Of a DNA stretch of 39,082 nucleotides, positions 31,428-39,082 are shown one piece after another. The stretch spans positions 1 through 39,082 of the forward strand of contig JAKAPJ010000011.1 in assembly GCA_021807115.1 (NCBI GenBank), given 5' to 3'. Below the pieces are notes generated by a model that searched no databases, was not told where the DNA came from, and saw nothing but the letters and a program-made list of their open reading frames with translations. The DNA comes from Microcaldota archaeon (lineage in GTDB: Archaea; Micrarchaeota; Micrarchaeia; Micrarchaeales; Micrarchaeaceae). The position numbers were made by a program, and so were the translations under genes. Position 1 is the stretch's first letter, and each line of letters starts with the position of its first letter.

Positions 31428-31916
31428 TCATTTGCGCCTCTTCTTCCATGTGTCGGACCTGTGGTTGTAGTCCAGCACCCTGCACCTGACGCCCCACCTC
31501 ATGAGCAGCTTCCGGAGGCTGTCCTCGTTCTCGCGCTCCGTGGCGCCCATGTGTATGCCGCGGTCCTGGAGCATGCCCAGCAGCGCCTTTGTCGATGCGT
31601 GGTCGTACTCGGACAGTATAGCCAGGGCGCTCTTGAACGGCTCAAGCCTCACCAGCTCCCTGCCTACGCGGCTGTGGAAGTTGCCCATGTTCAGCTGCAT
31701 GCCCGCCGCGGTGAGCTGCACGTTGCCCCCCGCCACCTTGGCAAGGCCAAGCATCCTGCACGCCTCCACCATGGGCAGCAGGTCGTCCACATCCTTCTCC
31801 GACTCCTCGGCAAGCATGTACATCGATATACGATGGTCCTTGCCGCTCTCCCTGATTATCTCTATTAGCCCCCTGACCTCGTTGAGGTCCGCGCCCGGAT
31901 GGAAAATGGCTACCAT
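31428..31916 (-). CDS. Stand-alone AAA-associated C-terminal domain protein of an ABC transporter
   Basis: A 162-residue protein matching the domain (AAA_assoc_C) that is usually fused to the C-terminus of NitT/TauT-type ABC ATPases: VRGLIEIIRESGKDHRISMYMLAEESEKDVDDLLPMVEACRMLGLAKVAGGNVQLTAAGMQL, then LEPFKSALAILSE. It resembles a winged helix and probably senses substrate or regulates the ATPase. Here it is a separate gene, 24 nt after the ATPase gene, as third gene of the minus operon permease-ATPase-this. Confidence 0.8.
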   Translation of the reverse strand: MVAIFHPGADLNEVRGLIEIIRESGKDHRISMYMLAEESEKDVDDLLPMVEACRMLGLAKVAGGNVQLTAAGMQLNMGNFHSRVGRELVRLEPFKSALAILSEYDHASTKALLGMLQDRGIHMGATERENEDSLRKLLMRWGVRCRVLDYNHRSDTWKKRRK

Positions 31917-31940
31917 TGCATCAACTCATAAGTGTAAGCG

Positions 31941-32690
31941 TCACTGCGTCAGCTCCTCGTATATCTCGTCTACCTGCGAGAGGAACCTCTTGCTGTGCTT
32001 GTCCCTCGGGGCCGGCAGGTTCACTGGCTTCACCTCCTTCACGCGCGAGGGCTTGTTGGACAGCACTACTATCTTGTCGGACAGCTCCACCGCCTCCTCC
32101 ACGTTGTGCGTCACCATTATGACGCAGTCGACCGATATGTCCTTGCTCTTGAGCATGTACCTGACGTCCCTCCTGAGCGTGTTTGCGGTGAGCTCGTCAA
32201 GGGCGCTGAACGGCTCGTCCATTAGCAGCACCTTCGGGTCCGAAGCTATCGCCCTGGCTATCGCCACCCTCTGCTTCATCCCGCCGCTCAGGGTGTTGGG
32301 GTACGCCTCCTCGAATCCGGACAGGCCGAACTGGTCCAAAAGCTCCGACGCCCTCTTGTCCTTCTCATCATCGCCCATCCTGGAAAGCGACAGCCCGACC
32401 TTGACGTTATCTATGTTGGTCAGCCACGGCAGCAGCGCGAAGTCCTGGAACACGAACGATATCTCCGGGACTGTGCGCCTAACCTCCCTGTTCATGCACA
32501 TAACCCTGCCGCCGCCAGCCCGGACCAGGCCCGCAATTATCCTCAGCAGCGTGCTCTTCCCGCAGCCGGACGGGCCTATTATAGATACGAACTCGGAGCT
32601 TTTCGCCGAGAAGGAGACGCCGTCGAGTATCTTGAACCGCCGGTCCGTCCCGTAGTAGAACGACACGTCTTCTACCCTTATCATATCCAT
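31941..32690 (-). CDS. ABC transporter ATP-binding protein, NitT/TauT (nitrate/sulfonate) type
   Basis: A 249-residue ATPase. Walker A GPSGCGKST at 39-47, Q-loop Q82 in VFQDFALLPWL, signature LSGGMKQ at 134-140, Walker B VLLMDEP near 154-160, D-loop SALD, and H-loop MVTHN are all intact. The closest recognised subfamily by pattern is SsuB/TauB/NrtD-type. It lies 11 nt after the permease gene and before the stand-alone AAA-associated domain. Energises import through the fused permease; the substrate is unknown because no binding protein gene is near. Confidence 0.93.
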   Translation of the reverse strand: MDMIRVEDVSFYYGTDRRFKILDGVSFSAKSSEFVSIIGPSGCGKSTLLRIIAGLVRAGGGRVMCMNREVRRTVPEISFVFQDFALLPWLTNIDNVKVGLSLSRMGDDEKDKRASELLDQFGLSGFEEAYPNTLSGGMKQRVAIARAIASDPKVLLMDEPFSALDELTANTLRRDVRYMLKSKDISVDCVIMVTHNVEEAVELSDKIVVLSNKPSRVKEVKPVNLPAPRDKHSKRFLSQVDEIYEELTQ

Positions 32691-32701
32691 TTCGCATCAA
32701 C

Positions 32702-34351
32702 CTACTTGTACACATCGGAGACCCTGCGGTACAGCCGATCCCACAGCAGCCTGTTTACCAGTATTATCATCACAGTTAAGTTAATTAGGGCTATTGCCAT
32801 CATGATGAGCCCGCAGCTGTACAGCCCCGGCAGGGGCGGCAGCGCGCATGCCGCGGTGTTCGACAACGAGATGTCAAGGAGCTTTCCTATCCCGGTACCC
32901 ACGGCGGTGAGCGCGGTCCCGCTGCCGACGCCCGTGTTGGTGAAGTACTCCGCGACTATGCTCGCGTTCCACTCCGCGGCAATTGCGGTTACCGCACCAG
33001 TTATGAGGCCGGGCGCTATGGCCTTTATGTATATGCTCCTCCACGCGTTGAGCCCGTTCACGCTGAATATCTGCTTGACCTCGAAGAGCTCCGGCTGCAG
33101 GGTCCTGGCGTCAGCCATGACGCTGAACACCACGTACCATACGCCGCTGAGGAAGAAGACCACGAATGCCACCATCTCCCCGCTGTGCGAATGGCCGCTG
33201 AGGGCGTACACTATGAGCGGCAGCACTATCGTGGCAGGGATGGACGCGACAAGCTGGAAGACGGTTATGTAGGAATCGGCCTTCCTTGCTATGAACACTA
33301 TGTAGACGCACAGAGGCACGGCCACGATCATGACGGCCGCGAACGCGAGCCATATGCGCGCGAAAGAGTACACCAGCGCCACGAGAGCTAGCTGCTCGTC
33401 CGTGACCACGGTCGCGCTAATGCCGCCCACGGCGAACAGCAGCACAAGCGCCACGATGGCTGCCATGACCACAGACTCCGTGGTCAGCAGATGGCCGGAA
33501 TCCACGGCGGGTGCGGCGCGCCTCCTGCCCATGACCGCATGCACTATCCTCCTCACGTCCCTCTCCAGCGGCCGCTCTATGGCCCGCCCCTCGTAGGAAA
33601 GCCCCTTCAGGAGCCCGGCCTTCCCAATGGTCCACGTCTGCGCCCTGCGGGTGCCGCCCGCCCGCGCGGAGCCCTCGATGTGCCTGTTGAAATGCCGCTC
33701 AAGGGGCGCGAAGAGCAGGTACCTGGTGGCGACCACGAAAATTATGAACACCGCAAGGCCCATGGCATAGCCCAGCGAGTTTCCGGCCATGGCAAGCCGG
33801 GTCAGGTCCACCCCTATGCCCCGAACTGAGTACTGTGCGCTTCCCGTGGAGAATATCTCGCTGGTGACCAGATAGAAGAGCCCGATGGACCACGACAGGG
33901 CGGACTGCTCCACCACCTTGGGCATGGCCGCCGGCACGTATATCTTGCTAAGGCGCTGCATAAGCGTCATGCGGTATATGGCTGCAACCTCGAGCAGCTC
34001 ATTAGGCAGGGTCTTCACAGACTCGTACACGCCGAAGATTATGTTCCAGGCCATGCTGGTGGTTATGAGCAGTATCACCCCTGCGTTCACCCCTATCATG
34101 GGCGGCAGCGACACCACAACCACGTAAATCACGAATGGGAAGAAAGCGAGTATCGGCAGAGTCTGGAATATGTCAACTATCGGCAGTATTATCCTGCCCG
34201 CCCTGGGCACCCTCGCGGAGTATATGCCAACCGCAAGGCTGATCAGGACCGATGCCGCCAGCGCTATGAGCATCCTCAGCCATGAGCGGCAGGCGTCAGA
34301 CACCAGCATTATTGCCAGCTGCACGAGCTGCTCCATCTGCGGCAGGTACAT
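32702..34351 (-). CDS. ABC transporter permease with two fused BPD domains
   Basis: A 549-residue membrane protein made of two binding-protein-dependent permease domains in one chain. Each has the cytoplasmic EAA-type loop: NELLEVAAIYRMTLMQRLSKIYVPAAMPKVVE in the first half and PELFEVKQIFSVNGLNAWRSIYIKAIAPGLITG in the second. A cytoplasmic linker of about 60 residues joins them. This fused form is known from archaeal and bacterial NitT/TauT-type relatives. The ATG at 34351 lies about 25 bp from a TATA-like TATTAAT (about 34373-34379), as first gene of the operon. Confidence 0.9.
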   Translation of the reverse strand: MYLPQMEQLVQLAIMLVSDACRSWLRMLIALAASVLISLAVGIYSARVPRAGRIILPIVDIFQTLPILAFFPFVIYVVVVSLPPMIGVNAGVILLITTSMAWNIIFGVYESVKTLPNELLEVAAIYRMTLMQRLSKIYVPAAMPKVVEQSALSWSIGLFYLVTSEIFSTGSAQYSVRGIGVDLTRLAMAGNSLGYAMGLAVFIIFVVATRYLLFAPLERHFNRHIEGSARAGGTRRAQTWTIGKAGLLKGLSYEGRAIERPLERDVRRIVHAVMGRRRAAPAVDSGHLLTTESVVMAAIVALVLLFAVGGISATVVTDEQLALVALVYSFARIWLAFAAVMIVAVPLCVYIVFIARKADSYITVFQLVASIPATIVLPLIVYALSGHSHSGEMVAFVVFFLSGVWYVVFSVMADARTLQPELFEVKQIFSVNGLNAWRSIYIKAIAPGLITGAVTAIAAEWNASIVAEYFTNTGVGSGTALTAVGTGIGKLLDISLSNTAACALPPLPGLYSCGLIMMAIALINLTVMIILVNRLLWDRLYRRVSDVYK

Positions 34352-34394
34352 GATAAAGGATTGAGAGAAAGGGATTAATACGCTTGCGTATGCG

Positions 34395-36713
34395 TCAGTG
34401 GTAGGTCATCTGCAGTATCTTCGTGTCCGCATTCATGAAGACCGCCCTTGCCGTGACGTTAGCGTTGTCGTATGCGCACTGCGCGTAGTTGCACTCGTAG
34501 AGCAGCTTGAACAGGTTGCTGTACGGCAGCGCCGGGGACAGTATCATGGCGCCGGTTATGTTCCTGCCAACATAGGATATCATGAGCGTGTAGTTGGCGC
34601 TGCTGTTCTGGGTGTTCACCACGCTGTAGTTGCCGTCGCTGGCGTTCTCGAATATGACGTGCTCCATCGGCACCGCAACTGTGCTGCCGGGCTGCCCGAG
34701 CAGCGCCGCCACCCTCCTGCTGCCGTTCGATGCCGTGCCGATCAGCAGCTGGGCCCTGTAATACGGGCTGGAAAAGCTGTACATCTCGTACGTGGAGTTT
34801 CCGCCTATTGATATGTTCTGCAGCGGCTCATAGCCGTAGTTGCTCAGGTTCTGTATTGTGTTGCTCTCGGCAAGGAGGCCTCCGAGCTCTGCCATCCAGA
34901 ACGTCCTTACCACTATGTACTGCGGCTTGTGCGCGTGGTAGTAGAGATACTGGCTGTCCGGGCTGGTGTTGCCCAGAAAGTTGGCGTACGCGGTTATCCG
35001 CGCGCCGTTCTCGCCGCCGACGCTGTCCATGAGGCTGGTGCGGTTGCCCCAGCCCTCAACAACAGAGCCGTCGGGCCACAGCGCGAGCACGGTTGCGTTA
35101 GAGGCAGTGTTGTTGCTCAGCCATGTCATCGCGCCCAGGAACTGCGGGTTTATGCCGTCCGCCTGCCCGCTGCTGAACGATTGCCCGGCCGCGGTCACGG
35201 TCTGGAACGCCAGCAGAGCCAGCACGAAGCCAGTGTACACATAAACGAGCCGGATCTGCGTGCCGCCTAGCACCACCGCATAGTCCTTGAGCAGCTTGCC
35301 CACAGCGTACACGGCGTACGCCGCGAAGAGCGCTATCGGCATGGAAATTAGCGCATTGTACCTTATCGCACTGTACTGCAGGTATCCAGTCAGCAGCAGA
35401 TAGGCGAATGCTACGATGAAGCCGTAGTTGAAGTTAAGCTTCAGCGCCTTGACCCTGAGATGCCTTGTCCCCCCCGTTACGTGCCCCAGCAAAATGAAAA
35501 TGATTAGCCCCAGCGGGGCCATGATGAGCTGCAGCCCGAAGCTCGACTCCAGGAAGCCCAGCGTGGGTTTCTGGAGTTCCTGGGTGGTTGCGCCTATGTT
35601 GCCTGTGCCCACCACTCCCCCCTCCACCAATATGCCATATATCGTCTGGCCGTACAGCAGCGAAACGACAAGGATTCCCAGCGCCACCGCAATAACCATG
35701 AACCCAAGGCGCCTCCACACGTTACCGGTTATCGCCTTGGCCGAATCGCTGCTTGCGCCTATAATCGCCCTGGACACTGCCGCAAATAGCAGGATTGGCA
35801 CGAACATCACAAAGAAGTTGGTCGGATCCGACACTGGCGACGTGTTCGCCACCCCCACCCATATGAATAGCCAGTAGATCAGCCAGCCAACAAGCAGGCT
35901 GGCCATGAGCAGCAGCATTGATTCCAGTTCGCGCCGGTCTGCAGCGACGAATCCGTACATCGCCATAATCATCATGCTGCACAGGTACACGGCCACCACA
36001 AAGTACCCCCCGTTCCATATGGAGCACCCCACGCCAACCGCCAGCGCCGCTACCGTGGCGTACAAGTACTTCCGGTCCCAGCTGTTCTCGTTAAGCACCT
36101 TGAGCATGGCGATAAGCGCTATAAGCACAAACGCGCTTATGAAAGAATCGCCCCTGAATATACCCCCCGCGGTTCTGGCTATGTTGCCGCTGGAGGTGGC
36201 CACGAAGAACATGGCGAGCAGTCCGAGCATCTTGCTGTTGGCCATGTATTTTACAAAGTAATACGCAAGGACCGCGTCTACTATCCCAAAAAGTATCGCA
36301 ATCGTCCTCATGATATCATACGCGCTCACACCGAAGTACTGGAGGAAGACATAAGGGATAAGAACGAAGTAAAGGAGCCCCGCTGACTCGCCCAGATGGT
36401 TGTGGAGCGGATAGCCGGAGAGCGTTACGCTGTGCGTAACTACGAAGCCGTCCGCTATGGCCTGCTTTATCGCAGTGTAATAGAAGAAACCGTCAGGCTC
36501 GAACAATCCCTGGTACTGGAGCAGGCCGCTCCTCAGCCATATCGCTATTACGAGTATGGCCGCTATCAGAACAATCATTACATATTTGTTGTCAAGGGTT
36601 ACGGACTCAAAGTTAAAGCCCGAGTTTACTACCGTGTGTTTGCTTTTATCCGAATGCACATGGTGCGCCGTACCGCCATCGTGTGTCTCTTGCACTCCAT
36701 CCATACAAATCAT
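34395..36713 (-). CDS. aglB: AglB/STT3-type oligosaccharyltransferase with variant catalytic-site motifs
   Basis: A 772-residue GT-C membrane enzyme that transfers a lipid-linked glycan to asparagine in N-X-S/T. About twelve hydrophobic helices are followed by a globular domain. Seen: EPDGFFYYTAIKQ (72-84, first acidic motif), ARTAGGIFRGDSF (second acidic loop), TTQELQKP (376-383, matching the TIXE/SVSE loop with E379), and in the globular domain LWPDGSVVEGWGNRTSLMD where others have WWDYG followed by GNRT. Numbering is from the ATG at 36713; the frame can extend to a TTG at 36746. The TATA box at about 36805-36813 implies a leader of about 70 nt. Likely partner of the GT2 gene. Confidence 0.85.
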   Translation of the reverse strand: MICMDGVQETHDGGTAHHVHSDKSKHTVVNSGFNFESVTLDNKYVMIVLIAAILVIAIWLRSGLLQYQGLFEPDGFFYYTAIKQAIADGFVVTHSVTLSGYPLHNHLGESAGLLYFVLIPYVFLQYFGVSAYDIMRTIAILFGIVDAVLAYYFVKYMANSKMLGLLAMFFVATSSGNIARTAGGIFRGDSFISAFVLIALIAMLKVLNENSWDRKYLYATVAALAVGVGCSIWNGGYFVVAVYLCSMMIMAMYGFVAADRRELESMLLLMASLLVGWLIYWLFIWVGVANTSPVSDPTNFFVMFVPILLFAAVSRAIIGASSDSAKAITGNVWRRLGFMVIAVALGILVVSLLYGQTIYGILVEGGVVGTGNIGATTQELQKPTLGFLESSFGLQLIMAPLGLIIFILLGHVTGGTRHLRVKALKLNFNYGFIVAFAYLLLTGYLQYSAIRYNALISMPIALFAAYAVYAVGKLLKDYAVVLGGTQIRLVYVYTGFVLALLAFQTVTAAGQSFSSGQADGINPQFLGAMTWLSNNTASNATVLALWPDGSVVEGWGNRTSLMDSVGGENGARITAYANFLGNTSPDSQYLYYHAHKPQYIVVRTFWMAELGGLLAESNTIQNLSNYGYEPLQNISIGGNSTYEMYSFSSPYYRAQLLIGTASNGSRRVAALLGQPGSTVAVPMEHVIFENASDGNYSVVNTQNSSANYTLMISYVGRNITGAMILSPALPYSNLFKLLYECNYAQCAYDNANVTARAVFMNADTKILQMTYH

Positions 36714-36988
36714 GAACGCTGTGGGCTGCAAAATCTGAGAAGGCAATGGCCTACAAACTCCCTCTCCCCAATTTCCACAGACAAAACTATGATTGCCAAT
36801 AAAGATTTATAAAACAGTAGCAGGAAGGCCAGGGACACAATGAACAAATCCGGAAAATAACCCGCGAGGCCCCAAGCGCATGCGGCGTAGAAACGCGGCG
36901 TGCCGCAGTTTCACCATCGCGACGGAGCTATAGGTATATAAAACATGATAGCGCATAATTACAAACAGACTGGAAATCTGTGATTCCA
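36714..36988. other. Intergenic region with opposed promoters
   Basis: It holds TTTTATAAATC on the minus strand (about 36803-36813, for aglB) and TATATAAA on the plus strand (36935-36942, about 50 bp before the radical SAM ATG). A GC-rich hairpin-like sequence (TGCGGC near 36880 with GCCGCA near 36905) lies between. No gene is seen. Confidence 0.45.
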
Positions 36989-38191
36989 ATGAAATTAGAC
37001 AGCGGTTCCCACCCACACCTCTACAAAGTGGGGATGAAGTTGCAGAAGACTAGCCCAGACCTTTGGGAATATGGCATCAAGCTCATCACCCTCCCTGATT
37101 CCGTGAAGTCCGATGTCAAGTTCAAATTCGGCAACAAGAGGACGGCCGGGAAGATATCAAACATCAACCTGGAGCTGTCAGTGCTATGCAACCTTCGGTG
37201 CAGCATGTGCTGGTGGTGGGGGGAGAAAGGGATAGCGTTCAACCTAGTGAGGGACAGGGCACCCCTCGTGACACAGGAGCTTAGCACGCAGGAGATATAC
37301 AATGTGGTGGATCAGGTCGCAAAGGACAAGCCGTCCTTCTACCTCTCCGGAGGCGAGCCGTTCATAAGGAAGGACACAGTGGACATAATCGAGTATATAG
37401 CCAACAAGGGCATGTCTGTCATAACGAACAACAACGGCACGATGCTGACCGAGGAGAAGATGCAGAGGCTGGCCAAGATAAAGAACCTCACAATAAACTT
37501 CTCCATAGATGGACCGCGCGAGGTGCACGACCGCATAAGGGGCCAAGGCATGTACGACAAAACGACAAATACCATAAGGCGGCTGGTCGAGCTCAGGGGC
37601 AACTCGATGTTCCCCGCCATAAAGACAAATACTACATTCTCCCCGTGGATTCTGGGCACTATAGACGGCCTGATACGGGACCTTCAGGAAAACGTAGGCG
37701 TGGATGCCACAAGGTTCCAGCACCTATGGTTCACTGACAAGGCGCATGCTGAAGCCCACAAGAAGGTGCTCAAGGACGTTTTCGGCACAAACGAGTCGGC
37801 GGGCGTTGACTCCCACATAATATCCAGCTTTGACCCGCAGTATGTCTGCGCCCTGGCCGACGAGATAAACAAGGTGCTCAAGACCCAGTACAAAAAGCCT
37901 GTGTTCATGCACCCGCGCCTAACAAAGGAACAGATGGCCAAGTACTACTCCAACCTGGACTTCACAAAACAGGACAGGTGCTACGTGGCGTGGGGCGGCC
38001 TCATCATAAAGGCAAACGGCGACGTGATGTTCTGCCCGGACGAATGGATGACGGACTTCAAGTTAGGCAACACGCGGCACGACAAGATAGAAAGCATGTG
38101 GAAGAGCGAGAAGGCGCAGAAATTCAGGGAGGAGCTTTACAATCATGGCCTTTTCCCCGCATGCGCGAGGTGCTGCGTCATAAACGGCTGA
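36989..38191 (+). CDS. Radical SAM enzyme with SPASM-like C-terminus
   Basis: A 400-residue protein. The CX3CX2C 4Fe-4S motif is CNLRCSMC (C67, C71, C74), followed by FYLSGGEPFIRKD for SAM binding and LTINFSIDGPREVHDRIRG. The C-terminal region has cysteines in RCYVAWGGLIIKANGDVMFCPDEW and GLFPACARCCVING, as in SPASM/twitch domains that hold extra iron-sulfur clusters. Such enzymes modify peptides, proteins, tRNA or cofactors; the substrate cannot be named. It lies between aglB and the GT2 gene, so a role in envelope modification is conceivable. A GTG at 36980 is an alternative start. Confidence 0.88.
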   Translation: MKLDSGSHPHLYKVGMKLQKTSPDLWEYGIKLITLPDSVKSDVKFKFGNKRTAGKISNINLELSVLCNLRCSMCWWWGEKGIAFNLVRDRAPLVTQELSTQEIYNVVDQVAKDKPSFYLSGGEPFIRKDTVDIIEYIANKGMSVITNNNGTMLTEEKMQRLAKIKNLTINFSIDGPREVHDRIRGQGMYDKTTNTIRRLVELRGNSMFPAIKTNTTFSPWILGTIDGLIRDLQENVGVDATRFQHLWFTDKAHAEAHKKVLKDVFGTNESAGVDSHIISSFDPQYVCALADEINKVLKTQYKKPVFMHPRLTKEQMAKYYSNLDFTKQDRCYVAWGGLIIKANGDVMFCPDEWMTDFKLGNTRHDKIESMWKSEKAQKFREELYNHGLFPACARCCVING

Positions 38192-38279
38192 GCAGGCATA
38201 TGCGTACATAATCCACCGCGCGTTGTGCCCGCAAGCCGCTGCACAACCCCCCTGCCCAGTGGCGCATTACTATGCGAAT

Positions 38280-39041
38280 ATGCAAAATGAACCGGCGGAT
38301 CAAATGCTCGAATTCCTTCTAGTTATAACTGCAAGGAATGAAGAGGACGCAATAGCTGCGACAATAAAGCGCGCGGATAAGGTGCTTGGCGGGCTTTTCC
38401 AAAACTATCACATTGCAGTGGTTGATGCGTCATCGATAGATAACACTGTCGGTATAGTAAATGCACTGGCCGAAAAGAATGGCCGCTTGAGTATAATAAC
38501 CGGCAGGACTCCTCATGCAAAAGGCTCGGACATAATGTACGGCTTCTCCAAATACGAGTCCAGAATATACGGATTCATAGATGCGGACATGGCCCAAAGC
38601 TTGGCTGATCTGCCTAAAATGGTCAAAAACATAAATGCAACAAGCTACGGCGCAGTAATAGGCTCACGCTACACGGGGAACTCCAAGATAAACCGCTCAA
38701 AAATACGGCTTGCGGTATCAAAATCATACAACATGATGCTGTCCCTGCTGTTCAATGACCACATCGCAGATCATCAGTGCGGCTTCAAGTTGTTCAACAG
38801 GAAGGCAGAGCGCCTTCTGCTCAAGCACTCAGTAGAGGCGCATTGGCCATGGGACACCGAAGCCGTTCTCATATGCGAGCGAAACGGAATAAATATCCTA
38901 GAAGTGCCAATAAGGTGGCACGACACTAGGGCTAGGGGAAACATATACGATATAAAGCGGTCAGTTAAGGACATAATCATATTCATAGTTCCCATATTGA
39001 GGATGTTCTATCGGTTTCGGATTTCCCGGCAGCGAAAGTAG
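38280..39041 (+). CDS. Family 2 glycosyltransferase, dolichyl-phosphate sugar synthase type
   Basis: A 253-residue GT-A enzyme. It has LLVITARNEEDAIAATIKRA (nucleotide-sugar binding start), HIAVVDASSIDNTVGIV, YGFIDADMAQ (DXD-type metal site), GAVIGSRYTGNSKI, and IADHQCGFKLFNRKAERLL, a signature of Dpm1/Alg5/AglD-like enzymes that load sugars on dolichyl phosphate. A hydrophobic stretch near the end (DIIIFIVPILRMFY) may hold it at the membrane. The ATG at 38280 is provisional; 38304 or a TTG at 38223 are also possible. It probably feeds the AglB pathway. Confidence 0.87.
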   Translation: MQNEPADQMLEFLLVITARNEEDAIAATIKRADKVLGGLFQNYHIAVVDASSIDNTVGIVNALAEKNGRLSIITGRTPHAKGSDIMYGFSKYESRIYGFIDADMAQSLADLPKMVKNINATSYGAVIGSRYTGNSKINRSKIRLAVSKSYNMMLSLLFNDHIADHQCGFKLFNRKAERLLLKHSVEAHWPWDTEAVLICERNGINILEVPIRWHDTRARGNIYDIKRSVKDIIIFIVPILRMFYRFRISRQRK

Positions 39042-39044
39042 AAA

Positions 39045-39055
39045 GTATATATAGC
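39045..39055 (+). promoter_or_regulatory. TATA-like box at the right edge
   Basis: A TATATATAG-containing stretch just after the GT2 stop is probably the promoter of a gene beginning beyond the window. Confidence 0.4.
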
Positions 39056-39082
39056 GCAAATGGAATAAATGGGATAAGACAC

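Overview
The window is archaeal chromosomal DNA with fairly high GC and dense genes. The evidence is several archaea-specific genes: CDP-archaeol synthase (CarS), Pelota, an archaeal-type alanyl-tRNA synthetase, an AglB/STT3 oligosaccharyltransferase, and pilin-like proteins with a class III signal peptide. Most first-in-operon genes also have a TATA-like box about 25-35 bp upstream of the start codon, which suggests leaderless or short-leader mRNAs, and there is a box C/D guide sRNA. The mixture resembles a DPANN archaeon such as Micrarchaeota; that lineage is an inference.

Layout. 1-1619 (minus): end of a pilin-lectin operon, two genes, the last running off the window. 1739-6067: a HEXXH metallopeptidase, a stand-alone RAM-domain regulator preceded by a candidate structured RNA, an AT-rich double-module Lrp/AsnC regulator, and the branched-chain aminotransferase. 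6219-9718 (minus): a four-gene pilin-lectin operon. 9884-13654: a HAD-IIB phosphatase, two small unknown or secreted proteins, and a minus operon of GNAT, O6-alkylguanine methyltransferase and a YgjP/DUF45 peptidase. 13718-16437 (plus): a three-gene pilin-lectin operon. 16448-19922 (minus): M20 hydrolase, a GNAT-like protein, a winged-helix regulator and a small helical protein. 19989-23940: a DUF2079 membrane protein, Pelota, DedA and a small membrane protein. 23981-26983: a 1000-residue protein of unknown function. 27167-31400: a C/D sRNA, an exonuclease V-like nuclease, AlaRS and CarS. 31428-34351 (minus): a NitT/TauT-like ABC transporter with no binding protein nearby. 34395-39041: AglB, a radical SAM enzyme and a dolichyl-phosphate-type GT2 glycosyltransferase.

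The most striking feature is a multigene surface system. At least nine paralogues in three operons share an almost invariant pilin-type N-terminus (signal cleaved before QSAMEYL), a conserved cysteine pair and a highly variable LamG/ConA-like jelly roll. Every complete copy carries an N-glycosylation sequon at the same place, where ordinary LamG domains usually read YNRALS. Every copy also ends with the motif that normally begins a LamG domain, suggesting a circularly permuted or strand-exchanging fold. The AglB and GT2 genes in the same window could supply the glycan. One copy is a mosaic of two subtypes and two copies share a 44-nt identical block, so recombination appears to be diversifying the family.
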